From: Flectonema sp. DT1601
Taxonomy: Eukaryota; Euglenozoa; Diplonemea; Diplonemida; Diplonemidae
Direction: 5' to 3'
Assembly (NCBI GenBank): GCA_964019425.1
Contig: OZ025839.1
Span: forward strand, 496,001 to 560,000
Length of the DNA stretch: 64,000 nt
This document shows, piece after piece, positions 1 to 8,615 of the stretch. Each line of letters begins with the position of its first letter. The stretch's first letter is position 1. Below the pieces are notes generated by a model. It had not been told where the DNA came from. It worked only from the letters and a program-made list of their open reading frames with translations, and ran no database searches. The position numbers and the translations under genes are program-made.

Positions 1-1017
1 AACCTTAAACGATACTCTCCAGGAAAAGATCCCCAAACTAGTGAATGTTATTTTCATAATCAATCCAGTTCATTAGTTTTACAGGAATGGAAGCCTTTAA
101 AGGACGACTTGTTTGAGAAGCTTCGAATTCTTGGAAACGCGGTTGCATTTATTAGAATACTCGATGAGAGCTTAGACTATGAAAGAATCTTAAGAAGTAT
201 GTCTGCTGCTCCCTTTGTTGGAATGTGTATAACAGGTATTCGATTACCACCATCAGAGGAACACAGCGATGCGAAGTATGAATCGAATATCTCATTGTCC
301 CTACCAGAGAGTACGTCTTCTGATTTCTTGCAATGTATTCCTGTTAGTCATCCTGCTTGGGAAGCTTTGCGTCCATTGTCAGATCCGTTAAGACCAACCC
401 TTGGTAAGGTTTCTTCTTTACTTCGAAATATTCTTCTTCGTCTTCAAGAACTTATAACTTCTAATAATTCTCTAAGGGCTGGACTATCACCTTCATCTTT
501 AAATAGCAGCGATTCGAGTTCTTTTCATGAGCTCTACAGCATCCTCGTTTTTATATTTTGCCAACCTCCAAAAGAAGGAAGCTCCAGCAGCTGTGATCAG
601 CAATATTTCGGAGACGGTTTTTGTTGGGGTGGTGCTGCTCTTCTTTCTATATTAGGTGAAACTTCATCTTATTACCAACGGAGTATATCTTCATCTGTAA
701 TCGATACTTTTAATTACCTTGATGCTGAAGCTGCTGCTGTTCAGGAAAATAAAGGTCCTTACTACTATGCCCTCAATGTTAAAAAGATAACAAAAAAAGT
801 TGAGTTTAATACCGTGCAGCTGGCTCGTTATAGAGAAGTTTTGTCTTTTGTTGAGGCAGCATCGGAATATCGAAAATTAGATACAATTATTATAAACACG
901 TTTGGTGTTGCAATAGATAACGATATTCCTCAACCTAACCCACCAGAAGAGGAGGAGCTTGAACTTCCTATGTCTTCTTTTAGTGATCCGTTTGCTGGGA
1001 TTGAAATTGAAATATGA
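1..1017 (+). CDS. CYFIP: CYFIP/Sra1/PIR121, C-terminal part (WAVE regulatory complex subunit), partial
   Basis: The frame is open from the first base of the window, so the 5' part of the gene lies outside; the stop is TGA at 1015-1017. CYFIP/Sra1 is the large subunit of the pentameric WAVE/SCAR complex, which receives Rac signals and switches on Arp2/3-driven actin branching. The match is to the C-terminal third of the family. A stretch starting LRILGNAVAFIRILDE and ending SAAPFVG aligns with the family's GN-VA---ILD---AAPF-G block. A later FHELYSILVFIFCQP...FGDGFCWGGAALLSILG block matches the family's FHRLWSAMQFVYC...FGDGLNWAGC--I-LLG block. The last ~25 residues are acidic and not conserved. 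A ttttacag at 77-84 could be a splice acceptor, but the frame is open across it. Its presence implies an actin-based, probably amoeboid or phagocytic, cell. Confidence 0.85.
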   Translation, partial: NLKRYSPGKDPQTSECYFHNQSSSLVLQEWKPLKDDLFEKLRILGNAVAFIRILDESLDYERILRSMSAAPFVGMCITGIRLPPSEEHSDAKYESNISLSLPESTSSDFLQCIPVSHPAWEALRPLSDPLRPTLGKVSSLLRNILLRLQELITSNNSLRAGLSPSSLNSSDSSSFHELYSILVFIFCQPPKEGSSSSCDQQYFGDGFCWGGAALLSILGETSSYYQRSISSSVIDTFNYLDAEAAAVQENKGPYYYALNVKKITKKVEFNTVQLARYREVLSFVEAASEYRKLDTIIINTFGVAIDNDIPQPNPPEEEELELPMSSFSDPFAGIEIEI

Positions 1018-1452
1018 GCTTCCCATGTATTGATATACCTTGCTGACATAGTTCTCTTTATTGTTTGCACATTCAGAGTCTATCTCTAGCTCGTGGTTTT
1101 TGAGGGGGGGGGAGAGGGGAAACTTTCTGTTTCTTTTCCTATCTTCGTTTACTTTTTCTTTTTTTTTTTTATTGTTTTAAAAAATTCGGTACTTTTAAAT
1201 TAAAACCCGAACGACCTCCGGGAGTTTCATAGTCACTGATTGTAGACTTTACGGTCATTCATTGGTTCAATCAGAAAAAACTTATAATATGTTACTACAG
1301 TCAGGGTTCTGAGGATAACATTAAACCAGTTTCTGTTGTTTAAGTCTAAAGTGTCGGTTAATGATGTCGCTTGAATTGTTCTCATTCACTTTATGAAATG
1401 GACAAACTAAACTTATTAACGTATTTCATTATCAAAGATAAACTGATAAAAA
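1018..1452. other. intergenic, CYFIP to PSNWT gene 1
   Basis: 435 bp between the CYFIP stop and the first repeat gene. It contains a G-run (about 1105-1112), a T-tract near 1160-1170 and no credible ORF. No clear TATA box or polypyrimidine-AG acceptor is seen close to the next start codon, unlike most other genes here. Confidence 0.6.
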
Positions 1453-3393
1453 ATGTACAATCGTTTACTGACTCTATTTGTTGTTGCCTGTACGGCAACT
1501 GGACAGCTTGTCTCTGATGCAAAGGCAAACTTGACTTCGGTGCCATCTAACTGGACTACTGCGCCTTCCAACTGGACTTCTCCACCATCAAACTGGACCC
1601 ACGCACCATCCAACTGGACTAAATCTCCATCCAACTGGACCCACGCACCATCGAACTGGACTCACTCACCATCGAACTGGACCCACGCACCATCCAACTG
1701 GACTCACTCACCATCGAACTGGACCCACGCACCATCGAACTGGACCCACGCACCATCCAACTGGACTAAATCTCCATCAAACTGGACCCACGCACCTTCG
1801 AACTGGACCCACGCACCATCCAACTGGACTAAATCTCCATCCAACTGGACCCACGCACCATCGAACTGGACCCACGCACCTTCGAACTGGACCCACGCAC
1901 CATCCAACTGGACTAAATCTCCATCCAACTGGACTCACTCACCATCGAACTGGACCCACGCACCATCCAACTGGACTCACTCACCATCGAACTGGACCCA
2001 CGCACCATCGAACTGGACCCACGCACCATCCAACTGGACTAAATCTCCATCAAACTGGACCCACGCACCATCGAACTGGACCCACGCACCATCCAACTGG
2101 ACTAAATCTCCATCCAACTGGACCCACGCACCATCGAACTGGACCCACGCACCATCCAACTGGACTAAATCTCCATCAAACTGGACCCACGCACCATCCA
2201 ACTGGACTCACTCACCATCGAACTGGACCCACGCACCATCCAACTGGACTAAATCTCCATCGAACTGGACCCACGCACCATCGAACTGGACCCACGCACC
2301 ATCCAACTGGACCAAATCTCCATCTAACTCTTCTGCGTTTGAATGTTATGTGAGCCGTGAGGAGCAGGGAAAGTGGACGGAAGAACAGCGCATGTACTGC
2401 TGCCTTTACGAAGGAGTTGGATGCAAGGCGAACAAGGACCAGGTTGACTGCTTCATGTCTTCGAATAATTGGAATAAGACTGAGAAGGAGTACTGCTGTA
2501 TGACTGCTGATATTGGATGTGCTGTTAACTGCTCAGTTGAGAAGTCACTCCTGTCGAAGGAGGAGGTGGCAAGCTGTTGCAACAGAACGGGTCTGCACTG
2601 TGATGCGAAGGTTGCTGCTGCCGACGTTGCTGCTGCCGCTGCTATGGTTGCGGAGGAAGAAGGGAGCGGTTTCAAACTCAGCTTCCGTGGTGACTGGAAG
2701 ACCGTGTCACGCAACCCGAAGAGGAAGGTGCAGCTCTTCAGAATGTCGATGATCGCTGCGTCGAAGACTTTGCAGAAGGATCCGTCGAGCCTGATTGTGA
2801 CCTACTTCGGAACGGAGAAATCGGGTGAGGAGGTTCCGTCAACTGGCGGGCTCTCTGATTATGGGTACAATGTGCCTTCTGCTTGGAACGTCGACAACGA
2901 GATGTCTGTTGCTGCTGTGAAGAATGCCGCTGCTGCTTCGCCGAAGTCGACAAGAAGGGTAGTGTCTGTGTTGGGAGAGACAGTGACTGAGGCGGCAAAG
3001 GGTAAGGACGGACTCTTCTTCGATTACTACATCACCGGAAAGGACGTGGACGTGATCAGCGGTGAGGTTGAGTCTTCAAAGAAGACTGTCTTGCAGAGCA
3101 ACAACGAAGGTTACTCGCTCATCCTCACTGATGCCGAGATCAGCCGCGTGATGCCAGCAACAGAAACAAGTGCACCATCACCATCTTCTTCTTCAAGCAA
3201 GGGATGGATCTTTGCTCTTGTTGGATCAATTGTCGGTCTTTGTGCTGTCGGTGGAATGGTTGCCTTTTATTTGACCAACAAAAAGAAAAATAACTCCAAA
3301 CTTGAATCAAATCAATTAGTTGGATTAGAAGCGATTGAAGTAAAGGCAGCTTCAGACGACAAACTTAGTGACCTTTATAGGCAATCCATTTAA
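1453..3393 (+). CDS. PSNWT-repeat membrane glycoprotein, gene 1 of 10
   Basis: 646 residues, single coding exon, ATG start, TAA stop. Layout seen in the sequence: hydrophobic signal peptide (about 1-17), 37 tandem 7-residue units PSNWTxx (residues 31-289), a cysteine region with three C-x(14-17)-CC-x(6)-C units (about 298-383), an Ala-rich linker, a folded domain of ~160 residues, a short Ser-rich stalk, one transmembrane helix (about 584-607) and a 39-residue basic-then-acidic tail. This predicts a type I plasma-membrane or secretory-pathway glycoprotein with about 40 NxT/S sequons. The variable dipeptides here are mostly HA, KS and HS, so the array is His/Lys-rich. Signal peptide and tail differ from genes 3-10, while the domain after the repeats is almost identical. 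The family is not one I recognise; function is unknown, and surface coat, adhesion or glycan-shield roles are inference. Confidence 0.9.
   Translation: MYNRLLTLFVVACTATGQLVSDAKANLTSVPSNWTTAPSNWTSPPSNWTHAPSNWTKSPSNWTHAPSNWTHSPSNWTHAPSNWTHSPSNWTHAPSNWTHAPSNWTKSPSNWTHAPSNWTHAPSNWTKSPSNWTHAPSNWTHAPSNWTHAPSNWTKSPSNWTHSPSNWTHAPSNWTHSPSNWTHAPSNWTHAPSNWTKSPSNWTHAPSNWTHAPSNWTKSPSNWTHAPSNWTHAPSNWTKSPSNWTHAPSNWTHSPSNWTHAPSNWTKSPSNWTHAPSNWTHAPSNWTKSPSNSSAFECYVSREEQGKWTEEQRMYCCLYEGVGCKANKDQVDCFMSSNNWNKTEKEYCCMTADIGCAVNCSVEKSLLSKEEVASCCNRTGLHCDAKVAAADVAAAAAMVAEEEGSGFKLSFRGDWKTVSRNPKRKVQLFRMSMIAASKTLQKDPSSLIVTYFGTEKSGEEVPSTGGLSDYGYNVPSAWNVDNEMSVAAVKNAAAASPKSTRRVVSVLGETVTEAAKGKDGLFFDYYITGKDVDVISGEVESSKKTVLQSNNEGYSLILTDAEISRVMPATETSAPSPSSSSSKGWIFALVGSIVGLCAVGGMVAFYLTNKKKNNSKLESNQLVGLEAIEVKAASDDKLSDLYRQSI
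1543..2319 (+). repeat. 21-bp coding minisatellite, 37 units (gene 1)
   Basis: Exact 21-bp periodicity, 777 bp, each unit encoding PSNWT plus two variable residues (HA, KS, HS; TA and SP only at the start). Variation is mainly in the third base of the Ser codon and in the variable dipeptide codons. Confidence 0.97.
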
Positions 3394-4007
3394 AGTGGAA
3401 AATTCGAAGTCTACTTTTACCAAAGTAATTTATTTGTTTCCTCTCTATTTTAGTTTTGAATTGAAACGGTATTTGCGGCATAGCAAAACCAACGTAAGAA
3501 CCTCCTGTATTGTGATACGGGGTAATAGCGCAATTTTATTGTGTTTTAGAATTGAATTTGCCTAAAGAATGTTTCATTGATGATTATGAACATTCTTATC
3601 GTCTGAACTTAATAATTTCTTTTACATTCAAAGAAATTATTCTCACAGTTTATCTCTCTCAAATAATTTACTTATTTTTTTTAAATTTTTTTTTTTTTTT
3701 CGTTGATAATTTGCTCGAATCACAGACTGAAAAAAGAGGCTTCATTTTTACTTACTTCACACTTGATGGGATAGCCTTTCGCATGCAATTTAATTTTCTG
3801 GATCTCACAGTAGTAGATTAACAGGACTTTCTAATTTGTTATTTCTTTTTATGTTAAAACAATTTGATACATTCATCGAAATCTTATTTTTTACTATCTG
3901 CCTCAAATTATCTTCTTCCGTTCTTGGTTCATTTTTTTTTTTTTTTATATTTTAAGCTTTAGTTTTTCAGGTAACAAGTTCATTTACCCTTTAGATTAAC
4001 ACATAAT
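3394..4007. other. intergenic, PSNWT genes 1 to 2
   Basis: 614 bp of A/T-rich sequence with T-tracts near 3680-3700 and 3932-3946. Two acceptor-like sites precede the next ATG (ttagtttttcag ending 3970; catttaccctttag ending about 3994). This spacer has no similarity by eye to the spacers of genes 3-10, which marks genes 1 and 2 as older or independent copies. No ORF that I would call a gene. Confidence 0.6.
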
Positions 4008-7000
4008 ATGTTTAACAAATCATTACTGCTGCTCATCGTAGCAGTTCTGTGTTCAGCTCAGCATGCTACAAATAATTCCTTAGTGAATAATACTGGTGCT
4101 GGTAATCCTCTTTCCAACTGGACTTCTCCACCATCGAACTGGACATCTCCGCCATCGAACTGGACTTCACCACCATCCAACTGGACTAGATCCCCATCCA
4201 ACTGGACTACTGCGCCATCCAACTGGACATCTCCGCCATCCAACTGGACATCTCCGCCTTCTAACTGGACTACTGCGCCATCGAACTGGACTTCTCCGCC
4301 ATCGAACTGGACTTCTCCTCCATCCAACTGGACTTCTCCTCCATCCAACTGGACTTCTCCTCCATCCAACTGGACTTCTCCACCATCCAACTGGACTTCT
4401 CCACCATCCAACTGGACTACTGCGCCATCCAACTGGACATCTCCGCCTTCTAACTGGACTACTGCGCCATCGAACTGGACTTCTCCGCCATCGAACTGGA
4501 CTTCTCCACCATCGAACTGGACTTCTCCACCATCCAACTGGACTGGATCCCCATCCAACTGGACTAGATCCCCATCCAACTGGACTGGATCCCCATCCAA
4601 CTGGACATCTCCGCCTTCTAACTGGACTACTGCGCCATCGAACTGGACTTCTCCACCATCCAACTGGACTTCTCCTCCATCCAACTGGACTTCTCCACCA
4701 TCCAACTGGACTTCTCCACCATCCAACTGGACTACTGCGCCATCCAACTGGACATCTCCGCCTTCTAACTGGACTACTGCGCCATCGAACTGGACTTCTC
4801 CGCCATCGAACTGGACTTCTCCGCCATCGAACTGGACTTCTCCACCATCCAACTGGACTGGATCCCCATCCAACTGGACTAGATCCCCATCCAACTGGAC
4901 TGGATCCCCATCCAACTGGACATCTCCGCCTTCTAACTGGACTACTGCGCCATCGAACTGGACTTCTCCACCATCCAACTGGACTGGATCCCCATCCAAC
5001 TGGACTAGATCCCCATCCAACTGGACTGGATCCCCATCCAACTGGACATCTCCGCCTTCTAATTGGACTACTGCGCCATCGAACTGGACTTCTCCACCAT
5101 CCAACTGGACTGGATCCCCATCCAACTGGACTTCTCCACCATCCAACTGGACTTCTCCACCATCCAACTGGACTACTGCGCCATCCAACTGGACATCTCC
5201 ACCATCGAACTGGACTGGATCCCCATCCAACTGGACATCTCCGCCTTCTAACTGGACTTCTCCGCCATCGAACTGGACTTCTCCACCATCCAACTGGACT
5301 GGATCCCCATCCAACTGGACTTCTCCACCATCCAACTGGACTACTGCGCCATCCAACTGGACATCTCCACCATCGAACTGGACTTCTCCACCATCCAACT
5401 GGACTACTGCGCCATCCAACTGGACTGGATCCCCATCCAACTGGACTTCTCCGCCTTCTAACTGGACTACTGCGCCATCGAACTGGACTTCTCCACCGTC
5501 GAACTGGACTGGATCCCCATCCAACTGGACTACTGCACCATCGAACTGGACTTCTCCACCATCGAACTGGACTTCTCCTCCATCCAACTGGACTACTGCA
5601 CCATCGAACTGGACATCTCCACCATCGAACTGGACTGGATCCCCATCCAACTGGACTACTGCGCCATCGAACTGGACTTCTCCACCATCGAACTGGACAT
5701 CTCCACCATCGAACTGGACTGGATCCCCATCCAACTGGACATCTCCGCCTTCTAACTGGACTACTGCGCCATCGAACTGGACTTCTCCACCGTCGAACTG
5801 GACTGGATCCCCATCCAACTGGACTACTGCGCCATCCAACTGGACATCTCCACCATCCAACTGGACTTCTCCGCCATCGAACTGGACATCTCCACCATCG
5901 AACTGGACTGGATCCCCATCCAACTGGACTTCTCCACCATCGAACTGGACTTCTCCACCATCCAACTGGACATCTCCACCATCGAACTGGACTGGATCCC
6001 CATCCAACTGGACTAGTGCGCCATCCAACTGGACTTCTCCTCCATCGAACTGGACCCACGCACCATCAAACTGGACTTCTCCACCATCGAACTGGACTGG
6101 ATCCCCATCCAACTGGACTACTGCGCCATCCAACTGGACTTCTCCACCATCCAACTGGACTACTGCACCTTCCAACTGGACTAAATCTCCATCTAACTCT
6201 TCTGCGTTTGAATGTTATGTAAGCCGTGAGGAGCAGGGAAAGTGGACGGAAGAACAGCGCATGTACTGCTGCCTTTACGAAGGAGTTGGATGCAAGGCGA
6301 ACAAGGACCAGGTTGACTGCTTCATGTCTTCGAATAATTGGAATAAGAGTGAGAAGGAGTACTGCTGTATGACTGCTGAGGTTGGATGCGCTGTTAACTG
6401 CTCAGTTGAGAAGTCACTCCTGTCGAAGGAAGAGGTGGCAAGCTGTTGCAACAGAACGGGTCTGCACTGTGATGCGAAGGTTGCTGCTGCCGACGTTGCT
6501 GCTGCCGCTGCTATGGTTGCAGAGGAAGAAGGAAGCGGTTTCAAACTCAGCTTCCGTGGTGACTGGGAGACCGTGTCACGCAACCCGAAGAGGAAGGTGC
6601 AGCTCTTCAGAATGTCGATGATCGCTGCGTCGAAGACTTTGCAGAAGGATCCGTCGAGCCTGATTGTGACCTACTTCGGAACGGAGAAGTCGGGTGGGGA
6701 GGTTCCGTCAACTGGCGGGCTCTCTGATTATGGGTACAATGTGCCTTCTGCTTGGAACGTCGACAACGAGATGTCTGTTGCTGCTGTGAAGAATGCCGCT
6801 GCTGCTTCGCCGAAGTCGACAAGAAGGGAAGTGTCTGTGTTGGGAGAGACAGTGACTGAGGCGGCAAAGGGTAAGGACGGACTCTTCTTCGATTACTACA
6901 TCACCGGAAAGGACGTGGACGTGATCAGCGGTGAGGTTGAGGAGTCGAAGAAGACTATTTTGCAGAACAACAACGAAGGTTACTCGCTCATCTTGCCTGG

Positions 7001-7253
7001 GGCCAGCGTGACTCGAGTAGGATCCGAAGAAACAAGTGCACCATCACCATCTTCTTCTTCAAGCAAGGGATGGATCTTTGCTCTTGTTGGATCACTCGTT
7101 GGTCTTTGTGCTGTCGGTGGAATGGTTGCCTTGTTTATTAGAAGAAAGAAGCAAAACGAAGATAATGAATTAGAACAGTTTGTTGTCAACTTGGAAGAAA
7201 TTGAAGTAAAGAACGACGGGAAATTAGATGAACTCATTTATGCGACCATTTAA
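4008..7253 (+). CDS. PSNWT-repeat membrane glycoprotein, gene 2 of 10
   Basis: 1081 residues, second longest of the array. Signal peptide (1-18, ending around CSAQ), 99 repeat units (residues 35-727), three C-CC-C units, the membrane-proximal domain, transmembrane helix about 1021-1044 and a 37-residue tail starting RRKKQ. The variable dipeptides are SP, TA, GS and RS, so this array is Ser/Thr/Pro/Gly-rich with almost no aromatic residue other than the repeat Trp. Its signal peptide, last residues and both flanks are private, yet the cysteine and membrane-proximal domains match the other genes nearly base for base. The few coding differences include WETV for WKTV, EVGC for DIGC and SGGEV for SGEEV. 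That pattern points to gene conversion restricted to the ectodomain. Confidence 0.9.
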   Translation: MFNKSLLLLIVAVLCSAQHATNNSLVNNTGAGNPLSNWTSPPSNWTSPPSNWTSPPSNWTRSPSNWTTAPSNWTSPPSNWTSPPSNWTTAPSNWTSPPSNWTSPPSNWTSPPSNWTSPPSNWTSPPSNWTSPPSNWTTAPSNWTSPPSNWTTAPSNWTSPPSNWTSPPSNWTSPPSNWTGSPSNWTRSPSNWTGSPSNWTSPPSNWTTAPSNWTSPPSNWTSPPSNWTSPPSNWTSPPSNWTTAPSNWTSPPSNWTTAPSNWTSPPSNWTSPPSNWTSPPSNWTGSPSNWTRSPSNWTGSPSNWTSPPSNWTTAPSNWTSPPSNWTGSPSNWTRSPSNWTGSPSNWTSPPSNWTTAPSNWTSPPSNWTGSPSNWTSPPSNWTSPPSNWTTAPSNWTSPPSNWTGSPSNWTSPPSNWTSPPSNWTSPPSNWTGSPSNWTSPPSNWTTAPSNWTSPPSNWTSPPSNWTTAPSNWTGSPSNWTSPPSNWTTAPSNWTSPPSNWTGSPSNWTTAPSNWTSPPSNWTSPPSNWTTAPSNWTSPPSNWTGSPSNWTTAPSNWTSPPSNWTSPPSNWTGSPSNWTSPPSNWTTAPSNWTSPPSNWTGSPSNWTTAPSNWTSPPSNWTSPPSNWTSPPSNWTGSPSNWTSPPSNWTSPPSNWTSPPSNWTGSPSNWTSAPSNWTSPPSNWTHAPSNWTSPPSNWTGSPSNWTTAPSNWTSPPSNWTTAPSNWTKSPSNSSAFECYVSREEQGKWTEEQRMYCCLYEGVGCKANKDQVDCFMSSNNWNKSEKEYCCMTAEVGCAVNCSVEKSLLSKEEVASCCNRTGLHCDAKVAAADVAAAAAMVAEEEGSGFKLSFRGDWETVSRNPKRKVQLFRMSMIAASKTLQKDPSSLIVTYFGTEKSGGEVPSTGGLSDYGYNVPSAWNVDNEMSVAAVKNAAAASPKSTRREVSVLGETVTEAAKGKDGLFFDYYITGKDVDVISGEVEESKKTILQNNNEGYSLILPGASVTRVGSEETSAPSPSSSSSKGWIFALVGSLVGLCAVGGMVALFIRRKKQNEDNELEQFVVNLEEIEVKNDGKLDELIYATI
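4110..6188 (+). repeat. 21-bp coding minisatellite, 99 units (gene 2)
   Basis: 2079 bp in perfect 21-bp register. Higher-order blocks recur, for example GS-RS-GS followed by SP-TA-SP, indicating block duplication as well as single-unit expansion. The first unit begins with Leu instead of Pro. GGATCC occurs in every GS unit. Confidence 0.97.
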
Positions 7254-8615
7254 GTATTTCCCAAGTAAGAACATTTCCAACTAGTTGTTGGTAAAATTAT
7301 TTTTCCTCTCTTATTTTTAACAGAATTAGTAGTGCTTCATTGCATTAAGTATTCAGAACTTTTATCAAGAAAAAGTCACAATTGTATTGATTGTGAATTT
7401 TTGTATTTGCCTCTCCAGCTTACATACGAACTGCTATTATTTCTTAATGATGAAGACATTAAGAATTGAAGGTGAAAAGTAATGCTTCTGTTCCCATGTT
7501 GCATACCAAGAACATGCTCACTTTTTGTGAGCCAAAAAAAAAAAAAAAAAAGAAACAAAATCGATTTGAATTATTATCTCATAATATCGGATTTACTCTT
7601 TTTTTTAATCATTTTATATTTCAAGGAGAACATTTGAAGTGCCTTTGTACTGCATTGGTATTGGTTTTTTTTTTTTCTTCTCCTTATTGCCTCGCATTAT
7701 AATCATTTAAAACGAACAAAATTGCTGGACATTATCTTCCACAATATAGCGGAACGTATATGTGCTGCTTTATTGTTTTATTAACCTTGTTCCGGCGCAG
7801 TTACGACGTTATACTGACTATCTTACCCATCCTTTTTGTTTTCATTTCTGGATGAGTTATATGACATGCGCTGTCGGTAAAACTTTTCTTCAATTATAAT
7901 GCTTTGTGGAACAACTGGGGGGTTTCTATTTTCATTCGTGGTATGTGGGCATATGGCACATATGTGGTCATATATTTGGAAAGATACTATGTGTGGAATT
8001 AAAAAGATTTATTACCCCCACTCCCAGATCATTTCTCTCTTTTTTTTTTTCTTTAGTTGTTTTTCAACCTGTTAGCCTTTAGGCAAGGTGGGTGCTAAAG
8101 CTACAATCTTCGCGATTGGGTCCTTACTGATGCGGTCTACTCAGACGCCTCGAAGTCATCAGTTCTGTATTTTGCTAACTGACTAAGTTGGTTCCATTTG
8201 TTTGCCAAATTGCTGTTTTTATTTTTTAACCTATTTACTTTCTAGTTACAAAATGGTTTGATACAGGTGATTCTGCGCATGCCCTAAAAAATACATTTGT
8301 TGAATATTTCTATTCACCTCCTATTAGGTTAATTTATTTGTGCCTTCGTGCACGCCATGTAATCAGTAGGTGTAATTGTCTGGATGTGCTTCTCTAGATG
8401 AGTAGGGTGCACTAACCACTTGTACAACAAAGGAAAATATATCTAAACAGCAGAAAAAAATGGTTTCCTAATTGTCTTCATTTTATTACAACGTATTTGC
8501 TACCATTGCAACACGGTTGACTAACATTATGGTTAGTTTGTACTTGTGTGTCTATGTACTGTTAAATCGTCCAATGAAGTAATTAAAATTCTTTTTACAG
8601 ATTTCAAACTTAATA
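7254..8615. other. intergenic, PSNWT genes 2 to 3
   Basis: 1.36 kb, A/T-rich, no convincing ORF. The part from about 8335 to 8600 resembles 29600-29780 upstream of gene 9 (shared ccttcgtgca-cgccatgt-atcag and gtgtaattgtctggat stretches, then cgtccaatga and taatta). The segment ends in ttctttttacag (to 8600), a good splice acceptor 15 bp before the gene 3 ATG. The TATA-bearing module of genes 4-8 is not present here. Confidence 0.6.

Noticed and set aside
1543-2319. Regularly spaced repeats resembling a CRISPR array
   Set aside because: There are no unique spacers: the 21-bp units abut, are coding and in frame, and the context is eukaryotic.
2406-2714. A 102-codon minus-strand ORF repeated behind every array, with 79- and 86-codon partners
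   Set aside because: They are shadows of the conserved ectodomain in other frames and recur only because that domain is duplicated.
4058-6175. Very long antisense and out-of-frame ORFs through the repeat arrays (for example 705 codons on the minus strand)
   Set aside because: A 21-bp unit without stops in several frames keeps those frames open automatically. They encode simple heptads without a signal peptide or a non-repeat domain, and end where the repeats end.
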